DNA of 7,395 nucleotides from JTS-RE9 sp964649195 (GTDB taxonomy: Bacteria; Planctomycetota; Phycisphaerae; Phycisphaerales; Phycisphaeraceae): contig CAZYPK010000207.1 of assembly GCA_964649195.1 (NCBI GenBank), positions 1 to 7,395 of the forward strand, given 5' to 3'. How positions within the stretch are numbered: position 1 is the stretch's first letter; each line of letters begins with the position of its first letter. Made by a program: the position numbers and the translations under genes. Below are positions 1-5,290 of the stretch, in pieces. The notes beneath the pieces are model-generated. The model was not told the origin of the DNA, ran no database searches, and saw only the letters and a list, made by a program, of their open reading frames with translations.

Positions 1-71
1 TGTGATAACGGAAAAGAGGCGTTTGGAAAAGTTCTCAGGCTCCGGGCGGGGCTTAGCCGAAACTCAGGTTG
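1..71. other. Short non-coding stretch downstream of the prepilin-like gene
   Basis: This stretch follows the stop codon of the minus-strand gene. I see no hairpin followed by a T-run on the minus strand and no coding potential that continues outside the window. No terminator for that gene could be identified here. Confidence 0.4.
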
Positions 72-977
72 TCAATACGCGAACAGCGCATTGGTCGTCG
101 CGTCAAACTTTCCGACGGCGGCGCCGCTGAAGAGGTCGTCGGTGTCGGTGCTGTCGAAGTTGTGGACTCTGCCGATCTTCAGGTTGGTCACCTTGAGTTT
201 GCCGGTGTTCTCGAAGGTGACGTGGTTGTCGTTCCATACCACGCTTCCCTGCCAGTGGGCGGAGTCGGCGCCGGTCGTGGCGACGTGCAGGCTGGTCGTC
301 GTCATTGACGGATCAATGGCTTTGCTGCGGTCGCCGGCGATGGGGGCCTGGCTGTTCTGGGTGTCGGACCACTCGGTTCGGCGACCGGCGTCACTCTGCT
401 TGTTCGTGACCTTGAGCAAAGCATAGGAGTAATTGGCGTTCGTGACCGGAGTCGGTCCGGGGGTGGCCTTGGTTTTGGAGGCATCCAAAGGACTGATGGC
501 GTACTCGGGCGTGAAATAGCTGTCCGTCATCATGATGGCGTAAACGATTGCGGTGGGATTGGCGTCGTCAAAGGCCGCCGCTCCAAACATGATGCCCTCA
601 GATGCCGCTCCATCGATCTTGCCCATGTTTGCGCCGCTGCTGGTGAGGCCCGGGTAGAAAGTCTTGTTGCCCTGGGCATAGAGCACCATGCCTTGTTGGA
701 TGCCGCGAACCTGCGTGCCGTTCTGCATTCGACGTGCGGTTTGCCTTGCCGAGGTGACGGCTGTTTCCAGTCGCTGATACGCTGGCTCCATGGCGTCCAC
801 GCGGCGCGTGAGTTCGTCGGTCTTTTTCGTCAGTTCCTCGATGGCCTTGGCGTTGGCGGAATCGCCGCCCCCGCAGCCGATCATCGCCACGCCGTAGATC
901 GCGGTGAGGCAGCAGATCACCACGGCGGCCAGCAGGTCGGTGCGGGTGAAGCCGGTGCGGATGGGGCGGCGGATCAT
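72..977 (-). CDS. Prepilin-like protein (type IV pilin / type II secretion pseudopilin-like), planctomycete type
   Basis: The gene encodes 301 aa. The N-terminus has a short basic leader (MIRRPIRTG), then GFTRTDLL, then a hydrophobic helix at about residues 15-34. This resembles a prepilin cleavage/methylation site (G9|F10), with Asp instead of the usual Glu at mature position +5. Residues 35-85 are charged and heptad-like (IEELTKKTDELTRRVD), probably a coiled coil. The segment RGIQQGMVLYAQGNKTFYPGL and the C-terminal GSVVWNDNHVTF (about 244-255) recall the large planctomycete family of pseudopilin-like proteins with a DUF1559/H-X9-DG style ending. Such proteins are expected to be membrane-anchored with the globular part outside. 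The specific role is unknown, and no secretion or pilus genes are nearby. The start is fixed by a GGAGG ribosome site 7 nt upstream. The odd points are Asp at +5 and a CGGGDS motif directly after the helix, which looks lipobox-like but lies far from the N-terminus. Confidence 0.85.
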   Translation of the reverse strand: MIRRPIRTGFTRTDLLAAVVICCLTAIYGVAMIGCGGGDSANAKAIEELTKKTDELTRRVDAMEPAYQRLETAVTSARQTARRMQNGTQVRGIQQGMVLYAQGNKTFYPGLTSSGANMGKIDGAASEGIMFGAAAFDDANPTAIVYAIMMTDSYFTPEYAISPLDASKTKATPGPTPVTNANYSYALLKVTNKQSDAGRRTEWSDTQNSQAPIAGDRSKAIDPSMTTTSLHVATTGADSAHWQGSVVWNDNHVTFENTGKLKVTNLKIGRVHNFDSTDTDDLFSGAAVGKFDATTNALFAY

Positions 978-983
978 CGGAAG

Positions 984-988
984 CCTCC
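984..988 (-). promoter_or_regulatory. Ribosome binding site GGAGG of the prepilin-like gene
   Basis: GGAGG on the minus strand, read as cctcc on the plus strand, lies 6 nt before the ATG at 977 and supports that start. Confidence 0.7.
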
Positions 989-1030
989 GGGAGAGTGAAG
1001 GGTTTGCCGGGCGTTTTTTTCGGCGTGTTG

Positions 1031-1059
1031 AAGGTATGACGGAATCATGTGCCGGTCAA
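1031..1059 (-). promoter_or_regulatory. Candidate promoter of the prepilin-like gene
   Basis: On the minus strand a TTGACC -35 box (1054-1059) and a TACCTT -10 box (1031-1036) are separated by 17 nt. The -35 box matches 5 of 6 consensus bases, but the -10 box only 3 of 6. The left end of the nonamer-armed palindrome begins 9 bp beyond the -35 box. Confidence 0.35.
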
Positions 1060-1068
1060 TGGCGTCCC

Positions 1069-1310
1069 GGTGAGCCGGGGGAGCCGGAAGAGCCGGAAGA
1101 GCCGGAAGAGCCGGAAGAGCTGGAGGAGCCGGGGGAGCCAGAGGGTGGCTGGGGCTGAGTCCGCGAAGCCCCGGCCCAGGCGCACAAAGCAAGGTGAGGC
1201 AACGGATCGCTGATGGTCCCTTGGCCGGGGCTTGCGCAGAGCCTCAGCCACCCAGCCAGCTTCCCCGGCTCTCCCTGCTCCTTCTGCTCTTCCTGCTCTC
1301 CCGGCTCCCC
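1069..1310. repeat. Nonamer-armed palindromic element, copy 1 (242 bp)
   Basis: The left arm (1072-1143) is eight tandem 9-bp units, mostly GAGCCGGAA, with GAGCCGGGG, GAGCTGGAG and GAGCCAGAG variants. The right arm (1258-1311) is six 9-bp units of the form [G/T/A]GCTCTCCC or TGCTCTTCC, which pair imperfectly with the left arm. A conserved inverted-repeat core lies between them. The outer ends are near-complementary: GGTGAGCCGGG at 1069-1079 against CCCGGCTCCCC at 1300-1310, 10 of 11 bases. The same architecture recurs at 2008-2321. The 9-bp period leaves arms open in several frames, giving spurious EEP, SSG or LFR tripeptide-repeat ORFs. There is no transposase here, so it could be a non-autonomous mobile element, a BIME/REP-like repeat or a regulatory palindrome. 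Confidence 0.85.
1143..1253. repeat. Inverted-repeat core of nonamer-armed element, copy 1
   Basis: The left core arm (1143-1176, beginning GGGTGGCTGGGGCTGAG) pairs with the right arm (1223-1253, ending CTCAGCCACCC). The inner part AAGCCCCGGCC/GGCCGGGGCTT is a perfect 11-bp stem. The first 61 bp match the other copy (2092-2152) at 59 positions by hand count. Between the arms lie a conserved 27-nt segment (1177-1203) and a 19-nt segment unrelated to the other copy (1204-1222). Relative to copy 2, the right arm lacks 6 nt. Confidence 0.85.
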
Positions 1311-1326
1311 TTGCCGAGGCAAACGA

Positions 1327-1354
1327 CAACATCCCGGCGATGACCGGGATGTTG
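1327..1354 (-). terminator. Hairpin downstream of the secreted-protein gene, possible terminator
   Basis: CAACATCCCGG and CCGGGATGTTG form a perfect 11-bp stem with a 6-nt loop. It lies 34 bp past the stop codon of the minus-strand gene. On the minus strand the stem is followed by TCGTTTGCC, a weak T-tract, so termination is plausible but not a textbook rho-independent site. Confidence 0.5.
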
Positions 1355-1387
1355 CATGGCGAATTCAATGACAAGGTGTGATGCCGA

Positions 1388-1909
1388 TCACTCGGCGGCC
1401 TTCTTTTCGGGATACTCGACGGTGATTTCGTACTCGATCGCGTCACCTTCCAGTTCAATGGCGAATTCGCCTTTGCCGATGCTCAGGGTCTTGCTCCCTT
1501 CGCTGACGCCGCGGGCGTTGCCGATGCGGTCGATGCGTTGATAGGTGGTCTTGTCGTTGCTGCCCCGGCTTTCCTTTTTCTTGAACAGGCTCATGGCCAT
1601 CGAACCGCCCCGGCTGCCTTCGGGCGTCTTGGTGGTCCACTTGATGCGCACCGTCGGGGCTTCGGTGGAGAACTCCACCCTGATCGGTTCCGGCTGCTTG
1701 GCGTACTTTTTGTATTCGGGCTTTTTCAACACGCCCGACCGGGTGGTGATCTCGGTCCACTCGATGGTGGGCCTGGGCTTCTTTTCCTTTTCCTTCTCCT
1801 TCACCTTGGGCTTCTCCTCTTTCACCTTGTCATCGTCCGCGATGGTGAGGGCGGGAATGAAGCACAAGCCGGAGATGAGCAGGCAGCAGGTGAGCATGAC
1901 CTTGGACAT
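1388..1909 (-). CDS. Secreted lysine/glutamate-rich protein of unknown function
   Basis: The gene encodes 173 aa. I do not recognise the family. The N-terminus is a Sec-type signal peptide (MSKVMLTCCLLISGLCFIPALTIA), with likely cleavage after Ala24. It has cysteines but no proper lipobox. Residues 25-46 form a highly charged linker (KVKEEKPKVKEKEKEKKPRP). The remainder, from about residue 47, looks like a beta-rich domain with alternating hydrophobic strands such as IRVEFST, VRIKWTT and IEYEITVEYPEK. The likely location is periplasmic or extracellular. The start at 1909 is favoured by AAGGA 7 nt upstream and by the signal peptide. The frame stays open up to 2134, but that extension is translated palindromic element. 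A perfect TATAAT box lies about 50 bp upstream. It is transcribed away from the HEAT-protein gene. Confidence 0.75.
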   Translation of the reverse strand: MSKVMLTCCLLISGLCFIPALTIADDDKVKEEKPKVKEKEKEKKPRPTIEWTEITTRSGVLKKPEYKKYAKQPEPIRVEFSTEAPTVRIKWTTKTPEGSRGGSMAMSLFKKKESRGSNDKTTYQRIDRIGNARGVSEGSKTLSIGKGEFAIELEGDAIEYEITVEYPEKKAAE

Positions 1910-1916
1910 GGGATGA

Positions 1917-1921
1917 TCCTT
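1917..1921 (-). promoter_or_regulatory. Ribosome binding site AAGGA that decides the 1909 start
   Basis: AAGGA on the minus strand, 7 nt before ATG 1909, argues for this start over the open upstream extension reaching 2134. Confidence 0.65.
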
Positions 1922-1957
1922 GGATTGGAGGCTGGGACCGGGAGCCGAGGCATCGTC

Positions 1958-1985
1958 ATTATATTCTACGTTCGAGAAATCCAAA
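1958..1985 (-). promoter_or_regulatory. Candidate promoter of the secreted-protein gene
   Basis: The minus strand has an exact TATAAT -10 hexamer (plus-strand 1958-1963) in a locally AT-rich patch. A weak -35 (TTTGGA, 1980-1985) is 16 nt upstream. The predicted leader is about 40 nt. The nonamer-armed element copy 2 begins about 22 bp upstream of this -35. Confidence 0.5.
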
Positions 1986-2007
1986 TGTCTTATTTGCCTT
2001 TCGGCGA

Positions 2008-2321
2008 GGTGAGCCGGAAGAGCCGGAAGAGCGGGGGGAGCAGGAAGAGCAGGAGGAGTCGAAAGAGCAGGAGAAGCCGGGGGAGTTGGCCGGGTGGCTG
2101 GGGCTGAGTCCGCGAAGCCCCGGCCCAGGCGCACGAAGCAAGGTGAGGTAACTGACAGGCTGAAAGGTCACCGGGCCGGGGCTTGCGCAGAGCTTCAGCC
2201 CCAGCCACCCGACGGCTCCCCCGGCTCCCTCGGCTCCTCCTGCTCTCTCTGCTTCCCCTGCTTCCCCTGCTCTCCCTGCTCTTCCTGCTCTTCCTGCTCC
2301 TCCTGCTCCCCCGGCTTTTCC
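2008..2321. repeat. Nonamer-armed palindromic element, copy 2 (about 314 bp)
   Basis: The left arm (2011-2091) is nine tandem 9-bp units starting GAGCCGGAA GAGCCGGAA and drifting to GAGCAGGAG, GAGTCGAAA and AAGCCGGGG. It directly abuts the core. The right arm (2214-2321) is twelve 9-bp units of the pattern [G/T]GCTCYNCC, for example TGCTCTTCC and TGCTCCTCC. Arms therefore differ in unit number from copy 1 (8 and 6 units) while keeping the purine-rich left and pyrimidine-rich right organisation and the period. The element fills the divergent spacer between the secreted-protein gene and the HEAT-protein gene. Confidence 0.85.
2092..2210. repeat. Inverted-repeat core of nonamer-armed element, copy 2
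   Basis: The outer 16 bp (GGGTGGCTGGGGCTGA at 2092-2107) pair perfectly with TCAGCCCCAGCCACCC at 2195-2210. The inner stem AAGCCCCGGCC/GGCCGGGGCTT is also perfect. The conserved unpaired segment is 2126-2152, and the copy-specific centre is 2153-2173, which has its own small TGAC/GTCA pairing. Confidence 0.85.
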
Positions 2322-2420
2322 ATTGTGCCGCGTTATGCCTACCATGATGCGGGTTCCTCAAGGGGTTTGACTTTGCACGATCCTGAATCATCCGACCAAG
2401 TGAATGATGATGGCCTGGTG

Positions 2421-3446
2421 ATGCCCGCTTCGCCGCGTGAGTCGGCATCGGCGGTGCAGTCGGCAGGGGTGGCGCCGGTGCCGGGGATGGAGCCGCCGCC
2501 TTCGTTTGGCCGGCAGATGGCGCAGCTGATCATCATTCCGGCGGTGATCGCCCTGAGCGCCATCGGGCTTTTTTGGCTTTTTGGCTCCATCGCCTCCACG
2601 CCGGAGAACCTTCAGGAGCAGCTTGCCCGGCTGCGGCAGTCCAGCGGTGTGGGCCGGGTCGTGGCGGACCTGCAAGACCCGCGCTACAAGGACCGGTGCC
2701 AGGCGGCGTTCCAGATTTCGGTGATGATTGAAAAGCTCAAGGCGCCTGCCGAGCGGCTGGAACTGAGCCGGCAGCTTGTCGAGGTGCTGGAGAAGCACGT
2801 TCACAAGGATGAGGAAGACCTCCAATACTGGCTGATTCTCGCCTTGGGCCGGCTGGGGCAGGAAGGGGCGCTGGAGGCGATTCTGGCCCGTGCGGATTCG
2901 CCGCTGCTGAAGGTGCGCATCAGCGTGATGGGGGCGATCATGATGTGGACCGATCACGACATGGCTGCGGTGCGGGCGGTGCTGCCTCGGATCGTGGCGC
3001 TGCTGAAGGATCCCTATTCCGAGGTGCGCGAGCTGGCGGCGGGCACGCTGTCGAAGGTGGCCTTGCCCGCCGATGTGCAGCTCATCGAACCGCTCAAGGA
3101 GGCGATGGCCTCGGTGGGGGTTGATCCCAACAGCCGGCTGTACCAGGCCACCATCATCTACTGTGCCCTGGCCCTGGCGACGATGGATGTGGAGCAGGGG
3201 GTCGTGTATGTCGCGGATGTGCTGCTCAACCGCCAGGCCCTGGCCGGGATGCGGGCCGACATTTCCAACAAGAGCGATGTGCTGATGAATGCCAACGATC
3301 AGGACTACACCATCGCCGCCTCGCTTTACTACGTACACCGTATGAAAGATGAGCGTATCTGGAGCAGGGTGAAGGAACTGTCGGAAAACGATCCAAGCAG
3401 AAGCATCCGCAAGGCGGCGCTGCAACTGATGGCGGAAAGGGAGTAG
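2421..3446 (+). CDS. Membrane-anchored HEAT-repeat protein
   Basis: From ATG 2421 the product is 341 aa. Residues 1-34 are a proline/alanine-rich cytoplasmic tail. Residues 35-56 (LIIIPAVIALSAIGLFWLFGSI) are one transmembrane helix. The rest is helical and carries HEAT-like units, seen in LQYWLILALGRLGQEGALEAI, VLPRIVALLKDPYSEVRELAAGTLSKVA and SIRKAALQLMAE. Such repeats are protein-interaction scaffolds with no catalytic role. The start is uncertain: ATG 2421 has no Shine-Dalgarno. In-frame TTG 2373 has AAGGGG 7 nt upstream and would add 16 residues, and GTG 2400 is also in frame. The frame is open back to 2094, but that part is translated palindromic element. The ferredoxin-Rieske gene follows on the same strand across a 603-bp spacer, so an assembly or scaffold role for that complex is possible but unproven. 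Confidence 0.8.
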   Translation: MPASPRESASAVQSAGVAPVPGMEPPPSFGRQMAQLIIIPAVIALSAIGLFWLFGSIASTPENLQEQLARLRQSSGVGRVVADLQDPRYKDRCQAAFQISVMIEKLKAPAERLELSRQLVEVLEKHVHKDEEDLQYWLILALGRLGQEGALEAILARADSPLLKVRISVMGAIMMWTDHDMAAVRAVLPRIVALLKDPYSEVRELAAGTLSKVALPADVQLIEPLKEAMASVGVDPNSRLYQATIIYCALALATMDVEQGVVYVADVLLNRQALAGMRADISNKSDVLMNANDQDYTIAASLYYVHRMKDERIWSRVKELSENDPSRSIRKAALQLMAERE

Positions 3447-3971
3447 GGGGAGGCAAGTTCCGGGTTCCGAGTTCCGGGTTCCGAGTTGAAAGGCAAGGGG
3501 GAAGAGGAAGGCACGGAGGGGGGAAGGCATGAATGCTGAAGGCTGAATGCTGAAGGCTGAATGCTGAAGGCTGAATGCTGAAGGCTGAAGGGGGGAGATT
3601 GAAAAATGGCCATTGCAAAATGCAAATTGAAAATTGAGGATGGGGAGACGTGCATCTCCATGTGATTGGGAACTTCTGAATAACCCCCGATATACCGTGA
3701 ACCAGGGGAATCCGGGGATCGCGAAGCCGCAAGCGGCTTGGGCGTGAGGTTATTCAGGAATCCATTGGTTTGTCCACTCCGCCATTTTGCAATTTTCAAT
3801 TTGCAATGGCCATTGGACATTCTTCAGCCTTCAGCCTTCAGCATTCAGCATTCGCGCCTTCATGCCTTTTCCCCCCTTCGTGCCTCCGTGCCTTCGTGCC
3901 TCAATGCCTTCCTCTTCCCCTTGCCTTTCAACTCGGAACTCGGAACCCGGAACCCGGAACTTGCCTCCCCC
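3446..3971. repeat. 526-bp heptamer-armed giant palindrome
   Basis: The spacer between the HEAT and Rieske genes is one long imperfect inverted repeat. The ends are a perfect 12-bp pair (GGGGGAGGCAAG at 3446-3457, CTTGCCTCCCCC at 3960-3971). Modules occur in mirrored order. First come four TTCCGGG/TTCCGAG heptamers (3458-3485) against four complements (3932-3959). Next is a GGCAAGG/GAAGAGGAAGGCA-type purine stretch. Then eight alternating TGAATGC/TGAAGGC heptamers (3530-3585) face four complements (3827-3854). Innermost is an AT-rich module with ATGGCCATTGCAAA (from about 3605) against its complement (3781-3816). The left end overlaps the last base of the HEAT gene's stop codon. Frame-cycling heptamers generate spurious ORFs rich in FSIQHSAFS-like residues. 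Heptamer arrays recall the STRR repeats of cyanobacteria only in unit length. Confidence 0.85.
3674..3760. repeat. 87-bp structured kernel inside the giant palindrome
   Basis: The kernel is bounded by TTCTGAATAACC (3674-3685) and its near-complement GGTTATTCAGGAA (3748-3760), with 9 bp perfect. Inside are a CCCCG/CGGGG pairing (3685-3689 with 3713-3717) and a perfect hairpin AAGCCGC-AA-GCGGCTT (3724-3739). The shape is a three-way junction. It could be a miniature inverted-repeat element or a structured RNA. Confidence 0.55.
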
Positions 3972-4034
3972 TCTGGCATCCGTGCTTTGTCTTCGCTATC
4001 ATCCGTCATCGCATCCGTTTCGGTTCCTTTCGTC

Positions 4035-4039
4035 GAGGG
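4035..4039 (+). promoter_or_regulatory. Ribosome binding site GAGGG of the ferredoxin-Rieske gene
   Basis: GAGGG lies 10 nt before ATG 4050. It supports this start over the open frame reaching back to 3738 through repeat sequence. Confidence 0.55.
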
Positions 4040-4049
4040 TTCGCGCAAC

Positions 4050-5189
4050 ATGGCTGACACCCATCAGGAAATCGTGAAGGTCTGGATCGAACCAGGCTGC
4101 ATCGTCTGCGACTCGTGCGAGAACGATTGCCCGGAGGTTTTTGATGTGCAGGAGGAGACCTGCATCATCAAGCCCGATGCGCTCAATGCCGAGTTCACCA
4201 AGCCGTTGACGCCTTCGATCATCGTCGCGGCGGAAGGGTGCCCGGTGAACGTGATCAAGTTTGAAACCATTGAAGTGGCCGGTCCGGATCCGTGGGCCGG
4301 CAAGGAGGAGGCGGCCACCGCAGGCGCATCGACCGGTGGCGGTGGCGGCGGGGCGGCGAAGAAGGCCGGCTGGACTCCGCCCCAGGGTCCGCCGGATCCC
4401 AAGTGGGCCGGGCTGCTCGCGGCGGCCCGCGCCACCGGTGGAAAAGCAGGGGCGGGAGCAGTGGCAGCGGCAGTGGCAGAAGCAGGAGAAGAAGGCGGCG
4501 GCGAGGTGGCGGAAGCCGTGGAACAGCAGGAGCCGGCGGTCATCGCGGGGCGGCTGTCCGCCAAGGCGCCGGCTCACGCCATTGCCGCGGCACTCGATGC
4601 CGATGCTCCGCCCGATGCCTACAGCGCCATGCTGGCGGCCACCGGTTACGCCCGGCCTCAGACGACGGTCACCCAGCGAATCCGCGAGAAGGCCGCCCGC
4701 ACCGGCGCCGTGACGCGACGCGGGTTCAACATGGTTCTGGCCGCCGGCTGGGGTTGTCTGGCGGCGGCGGCGGCGGTCTATGGCGGGGCGTTCAACTCCT
4801 TCCTCGCCCCCAAGATCAGCCGCGAACCGCCCGCCACCTTCCGGGCCGGGAAAATCTCCGAGTTCATCGACATCAAGGTCTATGAGCAGCACAAGGACAA
4901 GAATGTCTGGCTGGTTCACCTGGCCGACGGCAAGCTCATCGCCCTGAGCACCATCTGCACCCACCTGGGCTGCATCCCCAACTGGCTGGCCAACGACGCC
5001 AAGTTCAAGTGCCCCTGTCACGGGTCGGGCTTCTATGTCGATGGCGTCAACTTCGAAGGCCCCGCGCCCCGTCCGCTGGAGCGCCATCGGGTCTATCTCG
5101 AAGGCGATGTGGTCATCGTCGATAAGAGCCAGAAGTACCGCGAGGAACTGGGCCAGTGGACCTCGCCCGACAGCTATGTGATGTTGTGA
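4050..5189 (+). CDS. Ferredoxin-Rieske fusion iron-sulfur protein (cytochrome bc-type Rieske subunit)
   Basis: The product is 379 aa, against roughly 180-230 for ordinary bc-type Rieske subunits. Residues 1-72 form a ferredoxin-like domain with C17-x2-C20-x2-C23-x3-C27-P and a distal C64-P, consistent with one 4Fe-4S (or 3Fe-4S) cluster. Residues 75-215 are an Ala/Gly/Glu-rich linker. TRRGFN (R223, R224) followed by a hydrophobic helix at about 227-248 looks like an uncleaved Tat-type anchor. The Rieske domain follows, with box 1 C303-T-H305-L-G-C308 and box 2 C321-P-C323-H324-G-S-G-F-Y329, so all four 2Fe-2S ligands and both disulfide cysteines are present. GPAPRPLER after box 2 is typical of quinol-oxidising bc complexes. 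The Rieske cluster should face the periplasm and the ferredoxin the cytoplasm. No cytochrome b gene follows. The start at 4050 begins the ferredoxin domain cleanly; the longer frame back to 3738 is repeat sequence. Confidence 0.9.
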   Translation: MADTHQEIVKVWIEPGCIVCDSCENDCPEVFDVQEETCIIKPDALNAEFTKPLTPSIIVAAEGCPVNVIKFETIEVAGPDPWAGKEEAATAGASTGGGGGGAAKKAGWTPPQGPPDPKWAGLLAAARATGGKAGAGAVAAAVAEAGEEGGGEVAEAVEQQEPAVIAGRLSAKAPAHAIAAALDADAPPDAYSAMLAATGYARPQTTVTQRIREKAARTGAVTRRGFNMVLAAGWGCLAAAAAVYGGAFNSFLAPKISREPPATFRAGKISEFIDIKVYEQHKDKNVWLVHLADGKLIALSTICTHLGCIPNWLANDAKFKCPCHGSGFYVDGVNFEGPAPRPLERHRVYLEGDVVIVDKSQKYREELGQWTSPDSYVML

Positions 5190-5280
5190 TCGATGTCGCC
5201 GGGCCGCTCGCTTTGGCGATGATGATGATGCGCGGGACTGCATCGGTTTGCGGTCATGGATCAATCAGGCGTTGTGTTCT

Positions 5281-5284
5281 AGGA
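5281..5284 (+). promoter_or_regulatory. Ribosome binding site AGGA of the Uma2 gene
   Basis: AGGA is 6 nt before ATG 5291. This favours 5291 over the upstream in-frame ATG at 5156, which overlaps the end of the Rieske gene, and over ATG 5303. Confidence 0.55.
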
Positions 5285-5290
5285 TTGAAC

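Noticed and set aside
904..1458. Frames with EEP, SSG and LFR tripeptide repeats
   Set aside because: They come from the 9-bp units of the palindromic element, which read open in several frames on both strands.
2388..3530. A 380-codon open frame on the minus strand
   Set aside because: It is antisense to the HEAT gene, with a His/Arg/Gln-rich composition typical of a shadow frame.
3446..3971. Possible CRISPR array
   Set aside because: The units are contiguous 7-mers without unique spacers, and no cas gene is present.
3226..4077. Several overlapping frames rich in FSIQ, FSLQ, HSAFS and GTRNPE residues
   Set aside because: They are translations of the heptamer arrays in shifting frames on both strands, not proteins.
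3999..5264. A 421-codon open frame on the minus strand
   Set aside because: It is antisense to the ferredoxin-Rieske gene and has an Arg/His/Gly-rich composition with no domain.
5156..5290. Longer Uma2 start at ATG 5156
   Set aside because: It overlaps the end of the Rieske gene and adds 45 residues unlike the family. ATG 5291 has an AGGA site and a family-like N-terminus.
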